6,054 nt of DNA, taken from NCBI GenBank assembly GCA_003553165.1, contig PUOZ01000108.1:1-6054 (forward strand). Reading direction: 5' to 3'. Source of the DNA: Thioalkalivibrio sp. (GTDB taxonomy: Bacteria > Pseudomonadota > Gammaproteobacteria > Ectothiorhodospirales > Ectothiorhodospiraceae). The number at the start of each line of letters is the position of its first letter. Within the stretch, counting starts at the first letter, position 1. A model generated the notes under the pieces. It saw only the letters and a list, made by a program, of their open reading frames with translations. It searched no databases and had not been told where the DNA came from. A program made the position numbers and the translations under genes. Below are positions 1-6,054 of this stretch, piece by piece.

Positions 1-185
1 GGTCCGTCGCTGCGGATCTGCTGGCCGATCTTCTGGATGGTCAGGCGGCGGATCATGGCCGGCCCGATCAGTAGCGCGATGACCAGCGCGGTGACGACCC
101 CGAGGATCGAGCGCAGCGTCAGGTACTGAAAGACCGTGAATCCCGTATGAAACTTCGCGAGATATTCAGCCAGCACCAAGAGCAT
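1..185 (-). CDS. mraY: MraY, phospho-MurNAc-pentapeptide translocase (N-terminal part, cut by window edge)
   Basis: Integral inner-membrane enzyme that transfers phospho-MurNAc-pentapeptide from UDP-MurNAc-pentapeptide to undecaprenyl phosphate, giving lipid I. Only the first 61 codons are present; the gene continues beyond position 1. I translated it by hand: it begins [20 protein letters not shown], which aligns residue for residue with the start of E. coli MraY ([20 protein letters not shown]). A first membrane helix follows at about residues 22-45, ending in IGPAMIRRL (E. coli has MGPRMIAHL). The partial first cytoplasmic stretch IGQQIRSDG corresponds to E. coli FGQVVRNDG. The ATG at 183-185 is chosen because it matches the family N-terminus and has a purine-rich GAGGGGG upstream. 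The start lies inside murF, overlapping its 3' end by 20 bases in another frame, so translation is probably coupled to murF. The catalytic aspartates lie outside the window. The family call is firm. Confidence 0.95.
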   Translation of the reverse strand, partial: MLLVLAEYLAKFHTGFTVFQYLTLRSILGVVTALVIALLIGPAMIRRLTIQKIGQQIRSDG

Positions 186-1542
186 CGGCCACCCCCTCGG
201 TTGACCCGGCCGGTTTCAGATCGAGCCCGGCGAGAATGTCCTCCATGTGTTGACTGCGGGAACCCTTCACCAGCACGGCGGTGCCTGGCCGCAGCAATTC
301 CCGCAGTGCAGGGAGCAGTTCGGCGTGGTTCGGGAACCAGGCCGCGTCCTTGCCGAAGGCCTCCACCGCCGCCGGGGTCACGGTGCCCAGCGCGAGCAGG
401 TGGTGAATGCCCATGCTCCGGGCTTGCTGCCCCATTTCGGCATGCAGGGCCTCGGCCTCGCGGCCCAACTCGTTCATGTCGCCCAGGACCAGCACTCTGA
501 CCCCTTCCTGGGCGGAGAGCACCTGCAGCGCCGCGGCAAGGCTCTCCGGGTTGGCGTTGTAGGTGTCGTCCCAGACCCGTGCGCCGGAGCTGTCCCGGAA
601 GGCGCGCAGTCGGCCCGCGACCGGTCGCCAGGCCTGCAGACCTTCCACGACGGTGTCGATACCGCAACCGAGGGCGCTGGCTGCCGCCGCCGCAGCCAGC
701 GCGTTCTGAGCCATGTGCCGTCCCGGCACCGCGAGAACGAGATCGCGCCGGGCGCGCTGTATCCGGAGTTCCAGACGGTCCGGATCCCGCCAGACGCCCT
801 GGATTTCCCCCCGGCCGTCCAGCGAGAAACCGAGACATTGGCGATGCCGGTTCAGGGACAGCCAGTATTCGGCAAAGCGGTCGTCGAGATTGATTACTGC
901 GGTACCACCATGGTCCGGGAGCCCCTCGAAGATCTCCCCCTTGGCCCGCGCCACTCCCTCCACGCTGCCGAAGCCATCCAGGTGGGCACGTCCCGCGTTG
1001 GTGATCAGCGCGACATGGGGTTGGGTCCAGCGCGTCAGGCGCGCGATCTCTCCGGCATGATTCGCGCCCATCTCGATCACGGCGTAGTCCGCCGTGAGCG
1101 GCATCGCGAGAAGCGTCAGGGGCACACCGATATGGTTGTTCAGGTTTCCCTCGGTCGCGTACACGGAACCGACCCGGGACAGAACCGCGCGCAGCATCTC
1201 CTTGGTTGTGGTCTTGCCGTTGGAACCCGTCAGGGCGACGACCCTTGCCGGGAAGCGGGCACGCCACGCGCTCGCGAGTTGCGCCAGGGCTTCCAGGGTG
1301 TCGCTGACCACCACCTGCGGCCGGGGATCGTCGACGACGCGCTCTACCAGCAGGGCTGCCGCCGCCAGCTCGGGACCGATGAAATCGTGACCATCGAATC
1401 GTTCGCCGCGAATCGCGACGAACAGAGACTGCCCCAGGGCCTTGCGCGAATCCGTGTTGACGCCGCGGATGCGTACCTCGGCGGCCCCGTGAAGACGTCC
1501 ATCGACCGTACGGGCCAGTTCGTTGGTATCCATGGCAATCAT
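166..1542 (-). CDS. murF: MurF, UDP-MurNAc-tripeptide:D-Ala-D-Ala ligase
   Basis: Cytoplasmic ATP-dependent Mur ligase (EC 6.3.2.10) that adds D-Ala-D-Ala to UDP-MurNAc-tripeptide, the last soluble step before MraY. The protein is 458 aa, close to E. coli MurF (452). Visible layout: N-terminal UDP-substrate domain with GVNTDSRK (27-34) and [12 protein letters not shown] (41-52); central ATPase domain with P-loop TGSNGKTT (105-112), [12 protein letters not shown] (132-143), [10 protein letters not shown] (157-166), [12 protein letters not shown] (182-193) and the likely carbamylated lysine K201 in AKGEIF; C-terminal domain with [10 protein letters not shown] (325-334), [10 protein letters not shown] (351-360) and KGSRSQHME (426-434). 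The start at 1542 forms an ATGA overlap with the murE stop and gives the usual MIAM N-terminus; an in-frame ATG at 1533 is a less likely alternative. The 3' end overlaps mraY by 20 bases. An arginine (R185) sits where many homologues have proline in the NxGxAHL motif, which I regard as ordinary variation. Confidence 0.97.
   Translation of the reverse strand: MIAMDTNELARTVDGRLHGAAEVRIRGVNTDSRKALGQSLFVAIRGERFDGHDFIGPELAAAALLVERVVDDPRPQVVVSDTLEALAQLASAWRARFPARVVALTGSNGKTTTKEMLRAVLSRVGSVYATEGNLNNHIGVPLTLLAMPLTADYAVIEMGANHAGEIARLTRWTQPHVALITNAGRAHLDGFGSVEGVARAKGEIFEGLPDHGGTAVINLDDRFAEYWLSLNRHRQCLGFSLDGRGEIQGVWRDPDRLELRIQRARRDLVLAVPGRHMAQNALAAAAAASALGCGIDTVVEGLQAWRPVAGRLRAFRDSSGARVWDDTYNANPESLAAALQVLSAQEGVRVLVLGDMNELGREAEALHAEMGQQARSMGIHHLLALGTVTPAAVEAFGKDAAWFPNHAELLPALRELLRPGTAVLVKGSRSQHMEDILAGLDLKPAGSTEGVADALGAG
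192..198 (-). promoter_or_regulatory. Probable ribosome binding site of mraY, inside murF
   Basis: On the minus strand GAGGGGG is followed by an 6-base GTGGCC-like spacer and the mraY ATG at 183-185; counted from GAGG, the distance is 9 bases. It lies within the coding sequence of the murF C-terminus. It supports the mraY start at 185 rather than the in-frame GTG at 174-176. This is inference from sequence complementarity to the 16S rRNA tail. Confidence 0.5.
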
Positions 1543-3038
1543 GCCGACCCGCCCCCGGCCGTGAGCCGCATCGCAAGTTCCCGGTCACTGAACGGGTGTT
1601 CCACGCCGGCGATGATCTGGACCGCCTCGTGTCCCTTGCCGGCGATCAGGACGACGTCGCCGGCCTCGGCCTCGGCCACCGCGGTGCGGATGGCTTGGCC
1701 GCGATCACCGATCTCGCGCACCGGGGCTGGGCCGGCACAGCCGTCGAGGACGGCCCGGCGAATGGCGGCGGGAGACTCGTCGCGCGGGTTGTCGTCGGTG
1801 ACGATCACCGCGTCGGACAACCGGGCCGCCACTTCGCCCATCGCCGAGCGCTTGCCGGGGTCGCGGTTGCCGCCGCAGCCGAAGACCGTCCAGAGTCTGC
1901 CAACGACATGTGGGCGCAGGGCCAGCAGGACCGACTCCAGCGCGCGGGCCGTGTGCGCATAGTCCACCACCAGCACCGGCCCGCCCGCCTTGATGAACCG
2001 CTCCATACGCCCGGGAACGCCCCGCACCGCACTCAATGCGGCAAACGCTCGCGCCGGCGGTTGGCCGAGTGCCAGCAACGTGCCCAGCGTGGCGAGCAGG
2101 TTGGCGACCTGAAAGACGCCGAAGAGCGGTGCGCTGACCTGACCCTGGAATGAACCGACCTGCACCTCGAAGCGCAGACCCTGGACGGACGCATCGACGT
2201 TCCGCGCCTGGATATGGCGCGCCCCTGCGCCGGGCAGGTCCGGCGCGTCGTGCAGGCCGTAGGTCCAGCAGCCCGGCTGCCCCGACCCGGTGCAATGTTC
2301 GGCCAGCAACCGGCGACCCAGTTCATCGTCAAGATTCAGCACCATGGCCTGCAGGCCGGGCATGCGGAACAGCAGGGCCTTGGCATCGGCATACGCGGCC
2401 AACGAACCGTGGTAATCGAGGTGGTCCCGGCCCAGGTGGGTCAGGACCGCCAGCCGCGGCCGCAGTCCGTCCAGGCGGCCCTGCACCAGCGCATGGGAGG
2501 ATGCCTCCAGCGCGACCGCGTCGAAGCCGGCGCGCGCAAGCTCCGCGAGGTGGCGGTGGAGTTCCAGCACGTCGGGGGTCGTATGCCCCGTCGGCGAGAG
2601 CGCCTCCGCCGTACCCACCCCCAGGGTTCCGATCACGGCGCAGCGCAGCCCGAGAAGGGTGAGTGCGGCGCTGACCTGATGGCTCACCGACGTCTTGCCG
2701 TCAGTACCGGTGACGGCGATCAGCGGCCGTTCCTCGGGCCAGGCGCCGAACAGCCTGCGTGCCAGTTCCGGCAACCGCCGGCGCAGTTGCGGGACGTGCA
2801 CGAAGCGGGGGTCCGGCTGGGGCTCAGCGCTGCCCTCATCCCAGAGCACCGCAACGGCGCCCTGCTCCAGGGCCCGCGCAGCGAAATCGAGACCATGGGC
2901 CCGGGTACCGCGCAGGGCAACGAAAGCGGTACCGGGCGCCAGGCTTCGGCTGCTCATGCTGAGGTCGTGCACGGCGACGTCCGGCAGCCCCCGGCGATCG
3001 GGCAGAAGACGCGAGAGCGGCAGTGCGGACACCGTCAT
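1539..3038 (-). CDS. murE: MurE, UDP-MurNAc-L-Ala-D-Glu:meso-diaminopimelate ligase
   Basis: Cytoplasmic ATP-dependent Mur ligase (EC 6.3.2.13) that adds the third stem-peptide residue. The protein is 499 aa; E. coli MurE is 495. The amino acid is predicted to be meso-DAP because the DNPR signature is intact (416-419), as is GKGHE (467-471), whose G467 and E471 correspond to E. coli G464 and E468. Other motifs: nucleotide loop TGTDGKTS (110-117), SSHALVQGR (180-188), GRDHLDYHG (203-211), the likely carbamylated lysine K220 in DAKALLF, PGRMERF (342-348), DYAHT (359-363) and FGCGGNRDPGKR (386-397). Oddities: the loop has Asp113 where most MurE have Asn, H201 replaces the usual Asn before GRDH, and DYAHT is followed by AR rather than PD. 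The rest is intact, so I expect an active enzyme. The ATG at 3038 overlaps the ftsI stop as ATGA, and the stop overlaps the murF start in the same way. Confidence 0.96.
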   Translation of the reverse strand: MTVSALPLSRLLPDRRGLPDVAVHDLSMSSRSLAPGTAFVALRGTRAHGLDFAARALEQGAVAVLWDEGSAEPQPDPRFVHVPQLRRRLPELARRLFGAWPEERPLIAVTGTDGKTSVSHQVSAALTLLGLRCAVIGTLGVGTAEALSPTGHTTPDVLELHRHLAELARAGFDAVALEASSHALVQGRLDGLRPRLAVLTHLGRDHLDYHGSLAAYADAKALLFRMPGLQAMVLNLDDELGRRLLAEHCTGSGQPGCWTYGLHDAPDLPGAGARHIQARNVDASVQGLRFEVQVGSFQGQVSAPLFGVFQVANLLATLGTLLALGQPPARAFAALSAVRGVPGRMERFIKAGGPVLVVDYAHTARALESVLLALRPHVVGRLWTVFGCGGNRDPGKRSAMGEVAARLSDAVIVTDDNPRDESPAAIRRAVLDGCAGPAPVREIGDRGQAIRTAVAEAEAGDVVLIAGKGHEAVQIIAGVEHPFSDRELAMRLTAGGGSA

Positions 3039-4753
3039 GACGTCGGCCCCCGGCGCTCCAGCGCCATCCGCAATTCCTGCTCACCGAGATTGTCCGGAGG
3101 CTCGTTGAAGAGGCGCAGGGCGCTCTCCATCACCCGGGCAAACACGGGCGCCGCCACTGCGCCGCCGTAATACACGCCGGCTCTGGGTTCGTCGATGACC
3201 ACCGCCATCACGAAGCGCGGATTCGACACCGGAGCCAACCCGACGAAAGCCGACTGATAGCGATCCCTGGCATAGCCGCCGGCTGTAGCCTTGCGGCTGG
3301 TGCCGGTCTTGCCCGCCACCCGGTAGCCATGAATCCTTGCCTGCCGGGCGGTGCCTTCGGGACCGGTGACGTGTTCCATCATGGCCAGTAGCTGGCGCGC
3401 GGTATCGGCGCGCATCACGGGTTCCGGCCGGCGGTCGTCCCCGGCCGCCTCGACCAGACGCAGCGGCACCCGGTAGCCGTCGTTGGCAAACGCCGTGTAG
3501 GCCGCGGCCAGCTGCAGCGGGGTCACCGAAAGACCGTATCCGTAACCCAGTGTCGCCTGCTCGACCCGGCGCCAGGTCGGAAAATCGCGCAGCAACCCCC
3601 CTGCCTCGCCGGGCAGGCCGGTTCCCAGCGAGCGCCCGAAGCCGGCTTGGTGCAGCATGCGCCAGAAGTCGGCCGGGGGGGTCTCGAGCGCGAGCTGTGT
3701 GGAACCGACGTTGGAGGACCGCGAAATCAGCGTGGTCAGATCGATACGCCCAAAGTTGCGGATGTCGCGCACGGTGTGGCGGCCAACGCGCATGGTGCCG
3801 GGCGCGGTGTCGAGCTGCACGTCGGGGCTGACGGTGCCGGTCTCCAGCGCTGCCGCCACCGTGAACGGCTTGATCACCGATCCCGGTTCCAGCGTATCGG
3901 TTGCGGCCCGGTTGCGGGTCATGGACAGATCGAGCCGGGAACGGTTGTTCGGATTGAAGCCCGGCTGATTGACCATGGCAAGGATGTCGCCCGAGCGAGC
4001 ATCCACCAGCACAGCGGAACCGCCAACGGCGTTGTGCGACTGCACCGCCGCCTTCAGCTCGCGATAGGCGAGGTATTGCAGACGTTGATCGACGGTCAGG
4101 CGCAGGTCATTGCCGTCCCGGGCCGGAAGGATGCTCGCCACGTCGCGGATTTTCTGACCATGGCGATCGCGCAAAACGCGCTTCGAGCCGGGGCGACCTG
4201 CGAGCCAGCCGTCGAAGGCCAGCTCCATCCCCTCCTGGCCCCGCTCGTCGATATCGGTGAAACCGACGATGTGCGCCGCTGCCTCACCATGGGGGTAATA
4301 GCGTCGGAATTCGCGCATCAGCGCGACCCCGGGAACCCCCAGTGCCGCCACCTGCTGCGCCCGCTCGGGCGGCAGCTGGCGCCTCAGATAGAGGAATTCC
4401 CGATTCGCCCGCTCCTCGAGACGGGCCCGCAGCACGGCAACCTCCATCTCGAGAACCCGCGCCAGTTCCGGCAACCGATGCTCGGCGGCAAGCAGTTCCC
4501 CGGGATGCGCCCACACCGTCTCCACCGGACCCGAGATTGCGAGCGGCTCGCCGTTGCGATCGGTGATCAAGCCCCGGTATGCCGGCTCCACGATCGTGCG
4601 CACCTGTCGGGCCTCCCCCTGTCCCTGGAGAAAATCCTGCTTCAGGACCTGCAGGTCCATGGCCCGAAGAAGCAGAAGGGCCGTCACTGCGAGCAGGCCC
4701 GACGCCAGGATCTTCAGGCGCCAGTGGCTCACCTGGCGTTTCAGCGCACCCAC
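3035..4753 (-). CDS. ftsI: FtsI (PBP3), septal peptidoglycan DD-transpeptidase
   Basis: Class B penicillin-binding protein that cross-links septal peptidoglycan; it works with FtsW, FtsQLB and FtsN and is anchored in the inner membrane. The predicted protein is 572 aa (E. coli 588). Layout: short cytoplasmic tail; one membrane helix at about 12-31; dimerisation domain opening with RGLITDRNG (60-68); transpeptidase domain with the three active-site motifs, SVIK (catalytic Ser292, Lys295), SSN (346-348) and KTG (482-484, followed by TSRK). Start choice: the frame is open 42 codons further up to an ATG at 4879, but that stretch lies inside ftsL and is proline/arginine-rich with no family likeness. 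The GTG at 4751-4753 has GGAGG seven bases upstream and gives a normal short tail before the helix. A later GTG (4732) lacks a comparable site. The gene thus overlaps ftsL by 13 bases and murE by 4. No resistance-type insertion is evident around the active-site motifs. Confidence 0.96.
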   Translation of the reverse strand: MGALKRQVSHWRLKILASGLLAVTALLLLRAMDLQVLKQDFLQGQGEARQVRTIVEPAYRGLITDRNGEPLAISGPVETVWAHPGELLAAEHRLPELARVLEMEVAVLRARLEERANREFLYLRRQLPPERAQQVAALGVPGVALMREFRRYYPHGEAAAHIVGFTDIDERGQEGMELAFDGWLAGRPGSKRVLRDRHGQKIRDVASILPARDGNDLRLTVDQRLQYLAYRELKAAVQSHNAVGGSAVLVDARSGDILAMVNQPGFNPNNRSRLDLSMTRNRAATDTLEPGSVIKPFTVAAALETGTVSPDVQLDTAPGTMRVGRHTVRDIRNFGRIDLTTLISRSSNVGSTQLALETPPADFWRMLHQAGFGRSLGTGLPGEAGGLLRDFPTWRRVEQATLGYGYGLSVTPLQLAAAYTAFANDGYRVPLRLVEAAGDDRRPEPVMRADTARQLLAMMEHVTGPEGTARQARIHGYRVAGKTGTSRKATAGGYARDRYQSAFVGLAPVSNPRFVMAVVIDEPRAGVYYGGAVAAPVFARVMESALRLFNEPPDNLGEQELRMALERRGPTS

Positions 4754-5025
4754 GAGCGCCCCTCCACGTACACGATGCGGTCCGGACCCGGCTGGATCAT
4801 GCCCAGGCGGTCGCGCGCGGCGGTCTCGATGCGCGCCTGTGTCGCCCAGGTTGCCTGTTCCAGCTGCAACTGGGTCCACTCGAGATTCAGTGCGTCACGA
4901 TCCTGCAGCCCGGCCTGATGCGCGATGAAGGCCTGCCGGGCCTCGTGGCGCGCCACGACCACGCCGACGGCGGAGGCGAAGACAAACGCCGCCAGCAGAA
5001 TCTGGAGCATCAGGGTCCGGCTCAT
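4741..5025 (-). CDS. ftsL: FtsL, bitopic cell-division protein
   Basis: Small inner-membrane divisome protein that forms the FtsQ-FtsL-FtsB complex and helps activate FtsWI. The predicted protein is 94 aa. It has a short cytoplasmic N-terminus (MSRT), one hydrophobic helix at about residues 5-24, then a periplasmic coiled-coil region at about 27-72 with spaced leucines. The tail holds the family-typical stretch LEQATWATQARIE (55-67), RDRLGM (71-76) and PDRIVYVEG (81-89). The frame is open upstream to an ATG at 5082, but that would add 19 residues lying inside rsmH. The ATG at 5025 makes an ATGA overlap with the rsmH stop, puts the membrane helix right after the start, and fits the family's length. 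The Shine-Dalgarno is weak (GAGCG about 6 bases upstream), so translation is probably coupled to rsmH. Position between rsmH and ftsI supports the call, since FtsL is poorly conserved in sequence. Confidence 0.93.
   Translation of the reverse strand: MSRTLMLQILLAAFVFASAVGVVVARHEARQAFIAHQAGLQDRDALNLEWTQLQLEQATWATQARIETAARDRLGMIQPGPDRIVYVEGRSWVR
4761..4765 (-). promoter_or_regulatory. Ribosome binding site of ftsI, inside ftsL
   Basis: A perfect GGAGG on the minus strand is separated by seven bases (GGCGCTC) from the GTG start of ftsI at 4751-4753. It is the strongest Shine-Dalgarno match at any gene start in the window and lies within the last codons of ftsL. It decides the ftsI start in favour of GTG 4753 over the upstream ATG at 4879. 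Confidence 0.75.
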
Positions 5026-5942
5026 GGGTTGCGCTCGCCGACTCGCAACACGGCGGAGCGCGCGCGCGGATTGCGCTTGCACTCGGCGGCGTCGGGACGC
5101 ACGGGCTTGCCGACCATCCGCAGACGCGGAGGGGTTGCCTCGGGGAGGACCGGCAGACCACGCGGCAGCCGGGGCGCGTCCGATCGCCCCTGGAAAGCGC
5201 GCTTGACCAGCCGGTCCTCCAGAGAATGGAAACTGATCACTGCGAGACGCGCGCCGGGGACCAGCACATCGGGAATGGTGTCCAGCCAGGCCCGCAGTTC
5301 ACCGAGTTCATCGTTGACGTGAATACGCAGCGCCTGGAAGGTCCGCGTGGCCGGATGCCGACCCGGCTCCGAACGCGGCACCGCGCGGCGCACCAGGTCC
5401 GCCAGTTCTCGCGTTCGGGTCAGCGGCGCGGTACGGCGAGCGGCGACGATCGCACGCGCAATGCGGCGGGAAAACCGCTCCTCGCCAAGGGTATGGAGGA
5501 CCTCGGCGATCGCGGCCTCATCGGCACGATGCAGCCATGCCGAGGCCGGGATGCCGGTGCCGGGATCCATGCGCATGTCCAGCGGGCCATCGTGCTGGAA
5601 ACTGAAACCGCGCGACGGCTCGTCGAGCTGCGGCGAGGAGACTCCCAGGTCCAGCAGCACGCCATCGACCCCAGCTTCGGGCCAATGTTGCCGGATGACC
5701 TCAGCCATGTGCGAAAAGGCCCCCTGCCGAAAGGAAAAGCGCGGGTCTGCGGCCAGTTGCCCGGACGCTTCCAGCGCCGAGGGATCCCGGTCCATGGCCA
5801 GCAGGCGTCCGTTCGGCCCGAGCCGCGAGAGAATCCCGCGGCTGTGGCCGCCACGCCCAAACGTGCCGTCCACGTACCTTCCGTCGGGACGGATCGCCAG
5901 GGCCTGAAGTGCGGCCTCGAGCAGCACCGGCGTATGGGGCAT
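5022..5942 (-). CDS. rsmH: RsmH, 16S rRNA (cytosine-1402 N4)-methyltransferase
   Basis: Cytoplasmic SAM-dependent methyltransferase that N4-methylates C1402 of 16S rRNA in the ribosomal P-site region; formerly MraW. With this start the protein is 306 aa; E. coli RsmH is 313. Counting from the start given here: HTPVLLEAAL near the N-terminus (3-12), SAM-binding DGTFGRGGHSR (25-35), DRDPSAL (51-57), the hallmark DGVLLDLGVSSPQLDEPSRG (93-112) followed by GFSFQHDGPLDMRMD, FQALRIHVNDEL (202-213), ISFHSLEDRLVK (236-247), and a C-terminus with CKRNPRARSAVLR. Start choice is open: an ATG nine bases upstream (5951) gives three more residues (MES) and has no Shine-Dalgarno. The ATG at 5942 has GGAG upstream, though only three bases away, and gives the common M-x-HTPVLL beginning. 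The mraZ stop lies 14 bases (or 5) upstream. The stop overlaps ftsL as ATGA. Confidence 0.96.
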   Translation of the reverse strand: MPHTPVLLEAALQALAIRPDGRYVDGTFGRGGHSRGILSRLGPNGRLLAMDRDPSALEASGQLAADPRFSFRQGAFSHMAEVIRQHWPEAGVDGVLLDLGVSSPQLDEPSRGFSFQHDGPLDMRMDPGTGIPASAWLHRADEAAIAEVLHTLGEERFSRRIARAIVAARRTAPLTRTRELADLVRRAVPRSEPGRHPATRTFQALRIHVNDELGELRAWLDTIPDVLVPGARLAVISFHSLEDRLVKRAFQGRSDAPRLPRGLPVLPEATPPRLRMVGKPVRPDAAECKRNPRARSAVLRVGERNP

Positions 5943-5956
5943 GGACTCCATAACGA

Positions 5957-6054
5957 TCAGAGCGCGATGGATTCGAGCGCTTCGCTGAGTGCGTCATCCG
6001 CATCCTCCCCGAACCAGAGCTCGCGATTTCGGGACCAGGTGTCCTCGTCCCAGA
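5957..6054 (-). CDS. mraZ: MraZ, dcw-operon transcriptional regulator (C-terminal end, cut by window edge)
   Basis: Only the last 31 codons and the TGA (5957-5959) lie in the window; the 5' part is beyond position 6054. The readable tail starts WDEDTWSRNRELWFG and ends LSEALESIAL. It matches the C-terminal end of gammaproteobacterial MraZ, where a WxExxW stretch is followed by an acidic tail. MraZ is an AbrB-fold protein that forms rings on the nucleoid, binds direct repeats upstream of its own gene and represses the dcw operon in E. coli. It is the usual first gene before rsmH. The DNA-binding residues and the operon promoter are outside the window, so nothing can be said about its regulation here. 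The call rests on the short tail plus its position. Confidence 0.88.
   Translation of the reverse strand, partial: WDEDTWSRNRELWFGEDADDALSEALESIAL

Noticed and set aside
119..1588. A 489-codon open frame on the minus strand in another frame over murF.
   Set aside because: The translation is dominated by Gly, Arg, Pro and Ser, as expected of an out-of-frame reading of GC-rich DNA; murF in the correct frame has all family motifs.
247..1962. A 571-codon open frame on the plus strand, antisense to murF and the end of murE.
   Set aside because: GC-rich genes commonly leave long open antisense frames. Its translation has no recognisable domain, it spans the junction of two certain genes, and murF and murE explain every base on the other strand.
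3035..4753. Whether FtsI is an unusual or beta-lactam-resistant variant.
   Set aside because: SxxK, SxN and KTG motifs are all standard and correctly spaced, and the length is normal; nothing visible suggests an inserted or missing segment near the active site.
4754..4879. A 42-residue N-terminal extension of FtsI from the ATG at 4879.
   Set aside because: It lies entirely inside ftsL, is Pro/Arg/Gly-rich without likeness to FtsI, and the GTG at 4753 has a perfect GGAGG at seven bases.
2214..4918. Further long plus-strand frames (2214-3170, 3647-4918) opposite murE and ftsI.
   Set aside because: These are antisense shadows of well-supported genes, with no domain likeness and no evident ribosome binding site or operon context.
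5026..5082. A 19-residue N-terminal extension of FtsL from the ATG at 5082.
   Set aside because: It lies inside the 3' end of rsmH; the ATGA overlap start at 5025 gives the family-typical short cytoplasmic tail.
1..6054. A search for mobile elements, CRISPR repeats, tRNA or rRNA genes, terminators and defence-type genes.
   Set aside because: Coding density is essentially complete with conserved dcw genes; no intergenic space above about 14 bases exists to hold such elements, and no array or inverted-repeat boundary was seen.

Overview
The window is a contiguous piece of the dcw (division and cell wall) cluster. All genes are on the minus strand, so it reads from right to left: mraZ (3' end only) - rsmH - ftsL - ftsI - murE - murF - mraY (5' end only). 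The base composition is GC-rich (about two-thirds G+C by eye). Gene order, an FtsI of ordinary gammaproteobacterial length, a short FtsL with a WATQARIE-type zipper, and a MurE with the meso-diaminopimelate signature DNPR all point to a GC-rich Gammaproteobacterium. A purple-sulfur or Ectothiorhodospira-like lineage is possible, but I cannot place it at genus level from the sequence alone.

Layout. Positions 5957-6054 hold the last 31 codons and stop of mraZ. Positions 5022-5942 (or 5951) are rsmH, 4741-5025 ftsL, 3035-4753 ftsI, 1539-3038 murE, 166-1542 murF, and 1-185 the first 61 codons of mraY. There is no gap above about 14 bases anywhere. Three junctions are 4-base ATGA stop/start overlaps (rsmH/ftsL, ftsI/murE, murE/murF). 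ftsL/ftsI overlap by 13 bases and murF/mraY by 20 bases. I see no promoter, terminator, RNA gene, mobile element or CRISPR inside the window. The signals visible are ribosome binding sites embedded in upstream genes.

How the genes work together. MraZ is the regulator at the head of the operon, and RsmH methylates 16S rRNA. FtsL and FtsI are septal divisome proteins: FtsL is part of the FtsQLB complex and FtsI is the septal transpeptidase. MurE and MurF add the third residue (meso-DAP) and D-Ala-D-Ala to the UDP-MurNAc peptide in the cytoplasm. MraY moves the finished pentapeptide onto undecaprenyl phosphate to make lipid I. The cluster thus couples precursor synthesis to the septal machinery that uses it.

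This is a conserved housekeeping region. I found no undescribed system. The points worth a second look are small: MurE motif variants, the nested start codons of rsmH, the coupled junctions, and a 17-base repeat shared by murE and ftsI.
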